Of a DNA stretch of 64,000 nucleotides, positions 1 through 11,390 are shown piece after piece; positions within the stretch are counted from its first letter, which is position 1; each line of letters opens with the position of its first letter. The notes below the pieces were generated by a model. That model worked only from the letters and a program-made list of their open reading frames with translations. It was not told where the DNA came from and ran no database searches. The position numbers and the translations under genes were made by a program. This DNA comes from Pisolithus tinctorius (Eukaryota > Basidiomycota > Agaricomycetes > Boletales > Pisolithaceae): assembly GCA_024663395.1 (NCBI GenBank), contig JANFAH010000104.1:1-64000 (forward strand), given 5' to 3'.

Positions 1-1185
1 ACGCTCTATTCCTCGCACTCTAGCACAACACCAACGACCGTCTTTGCGACTGCCTTCCCCTCGCCTTCACAAGCACCACATCGCCGACTAATTAGTTTCG
101 ATCGGATTAACGTCGAACGTCATCGCAATTCGATAGCACGCGCGAAGAAGGCTCGTCTTGCCACACCTCGTACTCGACGACGCTCTTTTACCGAGAACAG
201 GCCATCTCTAAATCCGGTATTTAAGGTAATGAGGTTCTTTGTCAGCCAACAGTCACGGCTATATATATATATGACATGCCTGCAGGATATCTGCTCCCGC
301 AAGTCACCCTGTGGCGGTGCAAAGGTCCATCTTGTCAAAGTTCCACCATCTCCGTTAACCGGGTATGTTCCTGCTACTCTGTGATCTAAAGTTCACGCTC
401 GCTTATTCTACGCCCAAAGCGACAGCTCATCAGACGACCGAACGATATTCATTCCTTCCCGTCAAACGAGAGATTCTCCCATAGTCAAACCATCACCCTT
501 ACCGAAAGACCTTGCATCACTGCTCGAAGGATACTTTATTCAGTCGGGTATTATAGACTCCTTTTCACGTTCTGCAATGGATTACACTGCAAAGAACTTT
601 GACGCCGTTGATTTCGGCGGCGAAGTAGACTATTCCAGTTACCAATGGTTCCAAGAGCCTCCACCACGACCAGAGGTAGGCCAGCCAGTCTCTGAGCGAT
701 CAGTATCCTGACTGACCATTTGGGGTAGCCTCAGCCGGTTGTCCAACCATACGTGCCATCTGAGGGGGTTATTAGGCAAAATGAGGCCTTTGACTTTGCT
801 CTGAAGGCCGCGCCGAACGTGCTGTACGGGCGCTTCAAGCAATATGGCCAGGTACGTGTTTCTCTTTTATTTCCATGAGTTAAATTTGAAATCCTCTCTG
901 TAGCTTGGTGTACTGGCGTGGTGCTCGGAATTTGGAGAAATGATTGATAGTCTCAAAGAGCTCGGCTTTTCAGGAAACATGTTTGTAGCGACACGAGTTC
1001 AGGCTCTCAAGACCTGCGAGGATATACTCAAGCTGAAGCTCGATATCAAGATGCAGATAATACTCATGTATCTGTCTTCGCAGGTTGCCAGGCTGCGCCG
1101 CTTCCTTGATGGGGGCGAGCGACAGTGGAACGACTATCCTGTTCCCGAGTTTCCTCTGGATTATCGCGCATATGGCACATCATGA
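1..1185 (+). CDS. 3' part of an unrecognised conserved fungal protein
   Basis: The gene enters from the left edge, so its start is missing. An open frame runs from base 1 and splices cleanly through 1-225, 286-362, 420-675, about 729 or 735-851, and 904-1185, with reading phase kept at every junction (for example GG|C across 362/420). The N-terminal visible part is Ser/Arg-rich and looks disordered. The last ~130 residues are more ordered and helical, with blocks such as LGVLAWCSEFGEM and KMQIILMYLSSQVARLRRFL, and the protein ends shortly after a PEFPLDYR stretch. I do not recognise a named family and assign no function. The exon 5 acceptor is ambiguous by six bases, both choices being in frame. 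The next gene is convergent. Confidence 0.75.
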
Positions 1186-1732
1186 TAGCTTTCCACATTC
1201 TTTTCTTTTGGACTGCGTTCATCAGGTTCTTTTGTGTACCACTGGCCCCCCCGTCTCATCAGTTACCGCATTATGGTGCATTGTGATGCAAACAACGTAT
1301 ACCTTGTATTATGGTTTTACTGTAGTTACTCAGATCATCGTTGCGACCGTGCGAGACGGCTGGTGTGCTGTGATATCTGTCAGTGCCCGCTCGAAAACGT
1401 TCGCGAGGCTTCTGCTGTTTTCTTCCACGTGATGTATCCTCGTCAAGACGCTGTTCAGACCCAACTAGTGAGAGCTTCAACATTTACGGAATGCAAGGAA
1501 TAAAAGGCCAAATTGCCTTTGCTCATATTATTGAAGCGTGTACAAGAACGGTCCAAAGTCCACAGGTTTATGGATGTAGAAGACACCAGTGCGGAAGCGC
1601 AAGGCCCCAAGATGAAGAACATGAAGGGAATGTGCATGACAAAAGTTCTACTAAGGTCAATATGCGGTCTGCTACACACCATTGTTTCACACCAATGCAT
1701 AGGTAAAGAAAACCGGGTATTTATATATAAAA
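1186..1732. other. Intergenic region between convergent genes
   Basis: About 550 bases between two converging stop codons. It should hold both 3' untranslated regions. I see no coding frame with plausible splice sites, no tRNA and no repeat. The short open frames here have no recognisable protein character. Confidence 0.5.
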
Positions 1733-4700
1733 TCAATGCAGGGGTACGCTAGTGCATTTGGTCCAATATTCTGAAGCAGATCCACTGCTTTGGCCTGGTA
1801 AGGCTGGAAAAGGTGCTGGCTGGTAACTCGACTCTCGTGGAGGTGGAGGGAGTGGGTTGGATGGAAGACTAGGAGGATCAGATGTGTCCTGAGACTGGAA
1901 GGAGAAATCAGGTAGAGACCGAAATGTTTTGTAATCACGAGGGCGGTGGGGAACCTGTCCATACGGCGAGGTAGAAGCGTAGATAATCGGTGGAGGTGCG
2001 GAGGGCATGTTGGCGTAGAAGACACTGGCAGGGACTGGATGAGCTTGCAGTGGTTGAACGACGTATGATGTGTGACTGGAGCCGTGAGCTACACCGTGCG
2101 AAGGTACAACGTCCTGCTGAGAAGGCTCGATCGTCGCTGGTTTGGGCTCTTTCTTCGACGTCGAAGGAGAGTGAGTGGAAATGAAAGTTGTCTCTGGGTG
2201 CCCGTGATACATGCTCCTTCCTTTCCACAAACGGTCCATGTTCCAAGCCTCACGAGCTTTAAGAGAGTTGATGTCGGCAGAGGGCGTTAGTTCCGACGTT
2301 GGTCGGGAAGAGCCAGACGGTACACGCTCCATTCGTGCAACGGCTACGATAGAGCTTGGACCGGCGCGAGTAGACTTAGAGTGACCAGAGTCGCGCCGCC
2401 TATCGTCACTTTTCCGAGCTCGGGGGGGTTGGTCTTGAAGAGTGAAGACCATGGGCTGGATTAGGACTGGTCGCTGCACCCCATCGAGGCTAAGGGCCCG
2501 CGAAGGGCGCACGGACATGTGACTGTTGTCGCCTTGATTGACTGGCTGCGACTTCACCTTGGCGTGACTGGTAGCCCGTTGCCGACTATCACTCGTCTCG
2601 CCCTTGTCTTGCTTGCCCTGACTTCTTCTACTCTCCCGGTCTCTGGAACGCGACGAAACTTTCTCTGTCCTCTCAGGCTTGGTGCCCTTCTCCTCTTTGT
2701 CTCTGGTGCGCCTGCGGCGCAGAGCATCCTCAGCATTGACTAGTAGCCATTGCTCACCCTCCGCTATTATCGACTCCGATATTGACTTCTTTTCCGATGG
2801 ACTTCTTACCAACCTAAAAGTCTCTGTCTGCCGACTAGTGGTCGAGTTTGACTTCGTTAAGGGGACCGCCTCAGCAGTCGACTTCGCTGGAGAGGGATCA
2901 CGTGAGGATACCTTCTCCGCATGTGGACCCTTCGATTGTTTCGGCTGTTCCTTAGGTGTCGGTAGTCTGGCGCGGGACTCATCAGGATTGCAAGGTGTCG
3001 GGGGATTGACCAACACGGAAGCCCGAGAAAGGGGAGAATCGTCGATTTGAGGCAAAGTCAAGTACGGTAAGACGGGACGAGCCAACTCAGATGAGGGTCT
3101 TAACGGACTGGGAAAGGATACGGGAGCGCTTGTTGATAATGTAGGGTCAGACACCGACTCCTTCGCAGAGGGGGACTCCTTCCTCGTAACGAAATGCGCC
3201 GATGAATTAGCAGGGTCCAGTTGCGGAGGTGAGGGGGATGGAGGAGGAACGGTGAGGGGACTTAGTAGGCCCTTAACAGGTGATGACCTCCCAGCCGCTA
3301 GTGGGGCGGGAGCAGAAATGTGCGGCACCGAAAGTCGTTTACCGACTTGTGACGGGTCGCCCGGAGTCGTTTGCAGTAATTCAGGATGATGCCCGTTATT
3401 CTGTGTCTGACAATCAGGTTTGGGAAGATGATCCTTTGGATGCTCGGGCGGTAGAGAGAGGGTAACTCCTATGGGAGTCGTACCTCCAGAGCTCGGAAGA
3501 TCCGGGTTAGTTATCGTCAACTTGCCTAGAGGAGAGAATAGCACGTCGCCAGAGAGAGATGACCTGTGATCGTTGATCTCGCGCTCAAGCTCGGAGGAGA
3601 CGCCCCCGCTATTTTCGGCTAGTGTCAACAACTCCGAGTCTATCCTTGGAGGGGGAACGCGTTTGGACGGATCAAAATGCCGTTTCTCTGCCGACGGCTT
3701 CTCAGGTGACGGGGGCCTCTGAGAAAAGAAGGAGCGTCGCGAGGCTCCTTCCTCACCAGCTGGGGGTGCATTGCCACGCTTCTCATTCTCGATGGATTCG
3801 CTGATAGTAGCACCGGGATCTTGAGTACCCCGTCTCAAGACACTGAACCTCCTCACCAGGCGGCCAAGGACACTTCCGCGTTTCTCGTTCTTGTTGGCTG
3901 TGTGAGTTGATAGAGCCACTGAGGACACATTAAGTGGCATAGACACAGGCGAGAGGGAAGAATGACGTCTTGCTGCACCCGTACTAAATTGCAGGCTACT
4001 CGGTACGAGAGACGAACGGTTCGCGGCTGATGATGCGCTGGGAGACATGGCAGAGGTCGGCTCGTCTTGGGTGGTTCCCTTATCGTGGGGACCAAATAGG
4101 CCAGCTAAGCCAGGTTTGCGTCGTTTGCTTAACTTGCGTGTTACTTGAGGCTCTGGCGCCTGCAAGTGAACGGCCGACGTTGACTGTGAAAGCGGCGAGG
4201 GGTTTACGGTCTTGTGGCGGGGTTGTCCAGCATTCAGGCTGGAGAGGCGAGATCGACTGCGCGGGGTAGTCTGTGTGTCTATGAGAGGTTGGTGAGAGAC
4301 GGGAAAGTGAGGGATACACACCTCCGGGTGATCTACGGATACGGGGCTACTATTAGTACCTGCATCATACGGGGACTCGTGATGCCAGTGGGTGCCCCAC
4401 GGGTCGCTGAGATCCATCAAGTCGACGTTGTCTTGGGAGGTCTTTCGACTACGTGGTTTGCCACCGGTTTCCGGTATGCGCACCTGAGACGAGCTTGGGG
4501 TTGGCAGAGGAGTGCCAGAGGGACTCCGGCTCGGGCCAGGAGGGCGCGTTGAATCTTCCGAACGATCGTGGAGGGAGGCTGCCATCGGGGGGAAAGAAGG
4601 GGAGAAAAACGAAGGGGGAGGATTGAGAGCGGACGGAGGGATTAAGTGGTGGTTTTTGTACCAGCGAGGACCTTGTGGATTGTGCAACGGGAACTTTATT

Positions 4701-5261
4701 CTGAATGTCGAGACGTTCGCGGCAGCCATGTCGTTCTCTTTCTTGGACCAGGCTGGAAGTTCACCGAGAGGGTCTGGGATGATAGAATGAGAAAAAAGGG
4801 TAGATAATTGGTCGTCGGCGTCGTCTTGGGAGGGTCTAGCAGCGTCGTTGACGCCGTTAGAGTCCATGTTGACGAGGGAGTGCGTGCTGTCGGCGTTGAG
4901 GGCGGAAGAATGGTTTCGCGTGGCAGTGGCTCCCTCGGTTGCCTTCTTGAAGGACGGTCTGTGCCATAATGACCTGCCCCCACCGGTGTTCTTTGGGCTC
5001 CGTCTCGACAGTTTACGCTGACCTACAGGTCTTTCGTCCGACATCTGAGCGTATTCACCTCCCAGCACATCTGGCGACGGGCTCGTTCCTAGGCTCTGCA
5101 GAACAAAAAAAAAAAGCAACACAAAGCCGGACAAACCAACAGTGGTTGCTCGCGTATCAACACACTGCGCGCAGCAAATGTCACGACAGCGCGGGAGATT
5201 TACTCGCCTCCTGAAACGGCTCAAGCATGCTCTGGAACAACGGACTGCCCAAACTAGCCAT
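1733..5261 (-). CDS. Long Ser/Pro-rich, largely disordered protein
   Basis: One large open exon encodes most of a protein of about 1,120 residues. It is rich in Ser, Pro, Thr, Arg and Lys, with many RRXS and SPSP-like patches and a highly charged Arg/Glu/Lys segment near residues 790-870, so most of it is probably disordered. A better conserved-looking patch near the C-terminal third contains AREAWNMDRLWKGRSMY. I place the start at the ATG at 5261: a short first exon ending ...CTG TC, then an intron from a GTGACA donor to an acceptor ending CAGAG just before CCTAGG, restores the frame. Otherwise the first in-frame ATG is at 5044. A hydrophobic stretch that appears if the frame is read through is the translated polypyrimidine tract of this intron. 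No domain is recognised. It is divergent from ADE5,7. Confidence 0.65.
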
Positions 5262-5707
5262 GGCTCTCTTCACCCCTTCACTTCGAAACAGTAGCAGATC
5301 TTGATACCGCTTGCCGCAGCTGGCAGTGCGTCTTCTGCACTAGCAACTTGTTGGTGGTGACTTGCTGTGGATGACGCTGAGACGAAGCAACTGCCCCTCT
5401 TTTTGCAATTCGATGATCAGATCACGCGCACCGCAACGAGCCTACCAAGCTAACCCATTGATTAGCCCCTGCACCAGCTGCTGTATATGGCTCTGATCCC
5501 ACTCCGCCCGCAGCAGGCGTAATAGGCTACAGGGATTTAATCATGGAACACAGTTACTAGGATGAGGTTGCTCTGGCATCGTAGCTTCACTAGGTTGCAT
5601 CTGACAGGGGGTCGGTGGGCGGGGTCCTGATGGGCCCCCCGACTGATTATCTTATCTATTCCTCCTATACAATCTTTTCTTCATCTAGTAGCAAGTACTG
5701 CTCGCAC
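5262..5707. promoter_or_regulatory. Shared divergent promoter (disordered protein / ADE5,7)
   Basis: These 446 bases separate two divergent start codons. A G/C-rich stretch with runs of G and C (about 5607-5640) precedes a pyrimidine-rich segment with CTTATC/TCTT motifs directly before the ADE5,7 ATG, typical of a fungal transcription start zone. I recognise no specific factor site with confidence. Confidence 0.45.
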
Positions 5708-8544
5708 ATGGGTGCAAAAATCCTCGTATTAGGGAGTGGAGGTAGGGAACATGCACTCGCGTGGAAACTTGCACAGTCAGACCTCGTCGAACACATCTAC
5801 GTCTGCCCTGGCAACGGTGGAACTGCCACTAACCCCAAGACCACAAACCTCAGCCTCTCCCTTACACCACCGTATCAGGATTTAGTATGCTTTGCCGTTC
5901 AGAACGAGGTTCGCATGTTCCCTTCATGGAACTCAGCTCTACATTCCAGAAAATTTCTAGATCAACCTAGTCCTACCGGGTCCTGAGGAGCCGCTCGTGC
6001 TTGGTGTTGAGAAGCACTTCCGAAAAGGTCCGTCACTCCGTAACCCGTCGCAGTGTAGAGCACTAAACCTATTACGCAGTGGGGATCCCTGTTTTTGGTC
6101 CCTCTGAGCTCGCTGCGAGGATGGAGGGCAGCAAGGCATTTTCCAAAGAATTCATGGAGCGTCATAACATACCCACTGCAAAATTCCGGACTTTCTCGTC
6201 GGCGCAGTTCGGCGACGCCGTAGACTACGTTCGCAATTGTGGTTTTCGTGTGGTATTGAAAGCGAGTGGCCTCGCTGCAGGGAAGGGTGTCTTGATTCCC
6301 AGTAACGTCGACGAGGCTATAGAGGGTCTGAAGCAGATAATGGTAGCGAACACCTTTGGTGCCGCAGGTTCGTCACTCACCTGGATTCTGTGTTGTTTCA
6401 TAAACGAGGATCTGCCCTTAGGTGATCAAGTCGTGATCGAGGAGCTTCTTGAGGGGCCAGAGATATCGGTTCTCGCATTCTCCGATGGCTACACTATCGT
6501 CCCGCTCCCTGCCGCTCAAGATCACAAACGTGTTGGCGAAGGTGACACCGGTCCTAACACCGGTGGAATGGGTGCTTATGCTCCCGCACCTGTGGCTAAT
6601 CCGGTTACCATGAATCGCATCATGAGGGAGACTCTTCGACCCACCATAGACGGGATGAGGAAAGAAGGTTTGTGATCTCCCACTTCCCATAGCAGACGAT
6701 ATTACTCACTCTCCACGGACAGGTTTCCCATTCGTTGGCCTCCTATTCACTGGCTTCATGCTTACCGATGCTGGACCAAAGGTGCTGGAGTACAATGTTA
6801 GGTTCGGCGATCCTGAGACGGAAGCACTCATGCTTCTTCTCGGCGATGATGTTGATCTTGCTGCGATTCTCCTGGTATGAGACGCGTCTACGATTGGGAT
6901 CCACGCTCCTGACCACATGGTTACATTTGCCAGGCTTGTGCAGAGCGTAGACTAGACTCCGTCCAGATAAGTACTCGTCAAGCATTTTCGGTGTCAGTTG
7001 TCTTGGTTTCGGGGGGTTACCCAGGCCCTTATCCGAAGGGTAAACATATCGAGATCGGCGATATACCCTCAGGTACGCACGGCTCTCACTTTCTATTTCT
7101 CGTGTGCTGACCAGGTAGCTAGGCGTAGTCGTGTTCCACTGCGGAACGACTCTAAAGGGCAACCTGCTTGTTACTTCTGGTGGTCGTGTGATGGCAGTGA
7201 CGGCTACTGCCCCAGCACTTGAGGACGCGCTGACGCTGGCTTACACTGCCTGTGACAAAATATCTTTTGAGGGAATGACTTATCGCCGCGATATAGCTCA
7301 CAGGTCAGTTCTCATCCCCACGCCAACTTACGGTGTTCATTCTATTTTAGGGCTTTGACTGCCTCAAAAAAAACTGCGCAAGGGCTGACATACGCAGACG
7401 CTGGCGTATCTGTGGATGCTGGCAATGCCCTAGTAACTGCCATCAAGCCATATGTACACTCCACAAGGCGCCCTGGGTCCGATGCCGAGATCGGTGGTTT
7501 TGGAGGCATTTTCGACTTGAAGGCCACTGGATACGACGACCCAGTCCTTGTCGGTGGCACCGATGGTGTTGGCACCAAGCTCCACATTGCAATTGAGGTT
7601 GGGCTTCATGACACCGTAGGTCAGCAGGCAGGCTATTCTGACAGACAAATGGATCGGTTTCAATAACGTTTCAGGAATCGACCTTGTGGCTATGTCTGTC
7701 AATGACTTACTGGTGCAGGGGGCTGAGCCCCTCTTTTTCCTCGATTACTATGGATGTAGCAAGTTGGACGTCACTACCGCAGCTGACGTGGTCAAGGGCA
7801 TTGCGCAAGGTTGTCGAGAGGCAGGATGCGCTCTCATCGGAGGGGAGACAGCAGAGATGCCAGGCATGTATCGTGAAGGTAAGAGAACCCATTCAGAAAT
7901 AGCATTACCCTGCTCAGCTACTGATACATCCGTCAGGCGACTACGATCTTGCCGGCTTCGCCGTGGGTGCTGTTGAAAGGCATTTGATACTTCCTCGTCA
8001 GGATATTGTCCCTGGAGACGTTTTGCTTGGAATAGCCTCCTCGGGTTTGCATTCCAACGGGTTCTCCCTCGTGCGTAAGATCGTGTCCATATCCGGCCTC
8101 AGTTACTCCTCTCCATGTCCTTGGGACGAGAATATTTCGCTGGGCAAGCACCTCCTGGAGCCAACACGCATCTATATTAAGCAGGTCCTCCCAGCCGTTA
8201 AAACGGGTCTCCTCAAGGGCATGTCCCACATTACGGGTGGAGGGTTTATTGAGAACATTCCCCGTGTCCTACCCAAGCGGCTTGGCTGTTACATCGACGC
8301 ATCGACTTGGCCGCTCCCACCCGTCTTCCGCTTCCTTATGGAGCATGGAAGTGTTGAACCTTTGCAAATGGCACGTACCTTCAACAATGGCATTGGGCTC
8401 ATTGCTATCGTGGCCAAGGACCAAGTAGAAAGGACACTGGACCTTCTACGCCAGGGCAGCAATGCGCCTGTTTACGTAGTCGGGGAGGTAACAGACAAGA
8501 GTGGAGTTGAGATGAGGAATCTCGAGTACTGGGCAACAAACTAA
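5708..8544 (+). CDS. ADE5,7: Bifunctional GAR synthetase / AIR synthetase (purine biosynthesis)
   Basis: Catalyses steps 2 and 5 of de novo purine synthesis in the cytosol: phosphoribosylamine-glycine ligase, then phosphoribosylformylglycinamidine cyclo-ligase. Ten exons join in phase: 5708-5908, 5961-6027, 6080-6367, 6422-6667, 6723-6874, 6934-7072, 7129-7303, 7351-7619, 7675-7878 and 7937-8544. They give 782 residues, about the length of yeast Ade5,7. The N-terminal GARS half shows [25 protein letters not shown], the ATP-grasp [12 protein letters not shown] and [12 protein letters not shown], and [10 protein letters not shown]. The AIRS half shows [42 protein letters not shown] and [13 protein letters not shown]. 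All key motifs are intact. The intron 6 acceptor was chosen at 7128 because the upstream AG leads to a stop. Confidence 0.97.
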
Positions 8545-8997
8545 AATCTAGATGTCTATGTATATGATAGATAGCACTAGCATCTCCAAGTCCGGCAACC
8601 TGGGGGAAGTACTGCATATTTTGTTTTTGTTTTTTTTTCGGAACGCATCGTCCATATGCAGTGGCTATTATGCTATGCAGGAAAACATTGCGCGCAGTAG
8701 TGAACAAGACAGAGAGCTGAAATGGTTGAGTAATAGGAGGGTGTAAAATAGTAGGTGTACCGGCGTTGGACATGACGCCTTGAAGCGGAACAAACATGGA
8801 AGACCAAGCTGCAGAAGCGCACAGTGTATATATGATGACCGACCAAGAAAAAAAGGAGAAGAAAGAGGAGCTAATTTGTGGTGTATGCAGGGAGCACGAA
8901 CTAGCAGTATAAATGAAACCGGAAGTCACAAGGAAATAGAAAGACAGAGAAAGAAGACCGATGTAATATGCCTACAATGCAGATACGACTTCCAATA
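8545..8997. other. Intergenic region between convergent genes
   Basis: These 453 bases lie between the ADE5,7 stop and the stop of the ankyrin/CCCH gene. A T-rich run near 8620-8640 and A-rich tracts near 8845-8870 and 8930-8960 fit 3' processing regions on the two strands. No coding potential or RNA gene is seen. Confidence 0.5.
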
Positions 8998-11152
8998 TCA
9001 AGCAGGAACAGACACTTCCTTTGCTAAATCAGCAACGCCAGTGGTGGCGGCCGCAAAGGAGACCGGAAACTTGGGTGCAGTGGAGTTGATGATCCCATTA
9101 GCTTGAATGCCGTTGCATTCAGCTGGTCGGCTCTCCTACAGAAGGAAAGTTAGTGAACGTGTCTTGTTACATACGAAGGCTCGGGCGCACTTACTACTTG
9201 GGTCTTCACCTGACGTTCCTCAGGAGAGGCGCTGCGAGTAGTGGACTCTTTTGTAGGGTCTTTACGGGCAGGCGGAGGAGCTTGTAGTACCTGCGCCGCA
9301 GTTGGGCCTGCAGACCCGTTCGTAGCTGGACCGCCGTTGACTAGATTTTTGGAAGATGTCAAACCACCGAGCACCGGAAAGTCATCGGCATTCGGCACTC
9401 TCTGTTGCTTTACGCTAGGTTTTCTATCAGCTTTGTTCCACATAGGCTTGTTACCCCGTGGGCGGGCACCAGCATCGGTGGACTGTGAACGGCTAGAGTT
9501 GGTAGTGCCATTTTTGCGTGGTTGATTTTCCTTCCATGTTAACGTAAGAAATGGCAGCAAGCCAGAAAGGACATTTCTACTTACTTCTCTAACGGTCATG
9601 GAAGCGAATTGCTCTTCAATCGTATTGATACCATTGGGACCGTCTCGTGGACGTGGTGCGCGTCCACCTGCATGGTGCTGACCCGACAGATCAGGTATAA
9701 CATGAGGGAAGCGGCAATCGTCACTGGGCAAGTACGTCAGACGCCAAATCGCATTAGACCATGACAGACCTACCCATTTCTACACCTGCCAGCAGGATAG
9801 AAGAGGCACGCAGGAGCATGTTTCCTGCTTCCTGCGAAAGGCCCTCTGCGCATGCTTCCCCGACGATGGTGATATGTACCCTGTCGGAACGCAGGAGGAG
9901 GACCATAGTTGTCGGCTTGTGGGTGCGTACGAGGAGATTTGGGATTTCCGTTTATCTCGGAGAATACGTGTGCACTTTGGGGGGGATACGGCGAGGGATC
10001 TTGACGGACGGAGAATGGAGGAGCAGATGTCGGCCCGTTGGGATAAGCAGACTGGGGTGATTGAGGGCCATGCGCAGTGGTTGGTTGATGGGAAGAGGGA
10101 AGTGAGGGAATAGAAAGTGGCAGAGGCTGAGGAGGAGGGGGAGGATAAGAAACAGGAGACATGGCAGGATACGGTGCAGGAGGGGCACTGGGAGGACTGA
10201 AGGGTGTTTGTACAGGGGACAATGCCTCTGAACCAGACCTTGTGTGGATCATCGGGGGGTGAGGGGAAGTGTGAGTAGGACCTGAAGTGGGCGATACTGG
10301 GTTCATGTGAGGAACAGGCACGGGGGGATATGTTGGGGGTGGCGGTGGCGGCGGGTAGTAACTGTGAGCGTACTGCTGTTGGGTCATGGGATCGAAACGG
10401 GCAGGATATTGTGCAGGAGGAGGCGGCCCGGGGTAGTAAGGTCCCTGCGGGTGAGCGAAAATACATGACGAGCCGTAGCGACAGGCTGGATAATACCGGC
10501 AGGGAATATACCTCGCGACCTCGGGAGGGGGGAGATTTCCGAAACCGTTGTTCTCGCCTACTGGCACTGGGGGACCCTGGTAGTATGCCGGGGATCCATC
10601 TGGAAGGGTCGCCACAGGCGGGTAGTACCCGTACGTAGGGTGTGTGGCAACAGGGTAGTAAGGTTTTGACGGATCAGCATTAGGATCCTGAGGATAGGTT
10701 TGTTCTTGGACTTGAGCCTCTTCCGAAGCTGTTTTTGCAGAGGCATTGTTAAGAAGATGGATGATCTCGGGATTACAAGTGTGCGCCTCGGGACCATTTT
10801 GAGCGGCAACGACAGAAGGATCGGCACCTTGAGGTGAGGAAGATGAGATCGTAGGATCACACAAGTGAATAGAGAAGATCGGATGGGCACCTTTGGCTAG
10901 GAGTGCCTTCACCACGTCAAGATGGCCCTTTTTCACTGCCTCGAGGAGAGGTGTGGCACCGGTGTGATCTGGGATGAGTGCACGAGGTGAGCAGGAGGCC
11001 ATGAGGGACATAAAAGCAGCAGAAAGGCTAATGAAATAGAATTCTGCCAACTCACCTTTGATCTCGATATCGACCGGAGATGCCTGGCTGAGTAAACCGA
11101 GGACGGCTTCGATGTTCCCCTCAGAGCACGCAGACCAGAGCGGGGAGACCAT
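8998..11152 (-). CDS. Ankyrin-repeat and CCCH zinc-finger protein
   Basis: Probably an RNA-binding regulator. The N-terminus (from MVSPLWSACSEG) reads as ankyrin repeats, with TGATPLLEAVKKGHLDVVKA typical of the repeat. A Tyr/Pro-rich linker follows, then two CCCH fingers. The first is CRYYPACRYGSSCIFAH (C-x5-C-x5-C-x3-H). The second is split by an intron and reads CLFYPAGRC + RNGDDCRFPH (C-x7-C-x5-C-x3-H). Between and after the fingers lie long Pro-rich disordered stretches. At least four introns are removed, one in the ankyrin repeats (phase kept at G|AT CAC ACC), and the last exon adds about 45 residues ending ...AKEVSVPA before the stop at 8998-9000. The fingers resemble RNA-binding CCCH domains, but RNA targets cannot be inferred. 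Confidence 0.85.
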
Positions 11153-11390
11153 GACTTGAATTCTTTAAGAAACAGGGAAAATAAGAGCACAAGGCAGGCA
11201 ACAACGACAAAAAGAACAAGCGGACACCCAGCGAGAACGTCACTCAAAATGAAAAGCGAAAAGAAAACCCGGCAGAGCCCAGGCGGTCCCATCGGGATTC
11301 GGATGCAGCACGAAAAAAAAGGCGTGGGAAAGATGAGGTGGATGATTATGTAATGCATAATGACCATTATGTAATGTCGGATTTTAAGCA

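Noticed and set aside
2679..3050. Plus-strand open frame of 123 codons inside the Ser/Pro-rich gene
   Set aside because: Shadow frame opposite a long, compositionally biased coding exon; no start context or recognisable protein.
5100..5224. Hydrophobic, transmembrane-like segment at the front of the long Ser/Pro-rich protein
   Set aside because: It is the read-through translation of an intron's polypyrimidine tract (a run of T before CAG); a splice removes it and the open frame there has no ATG start.
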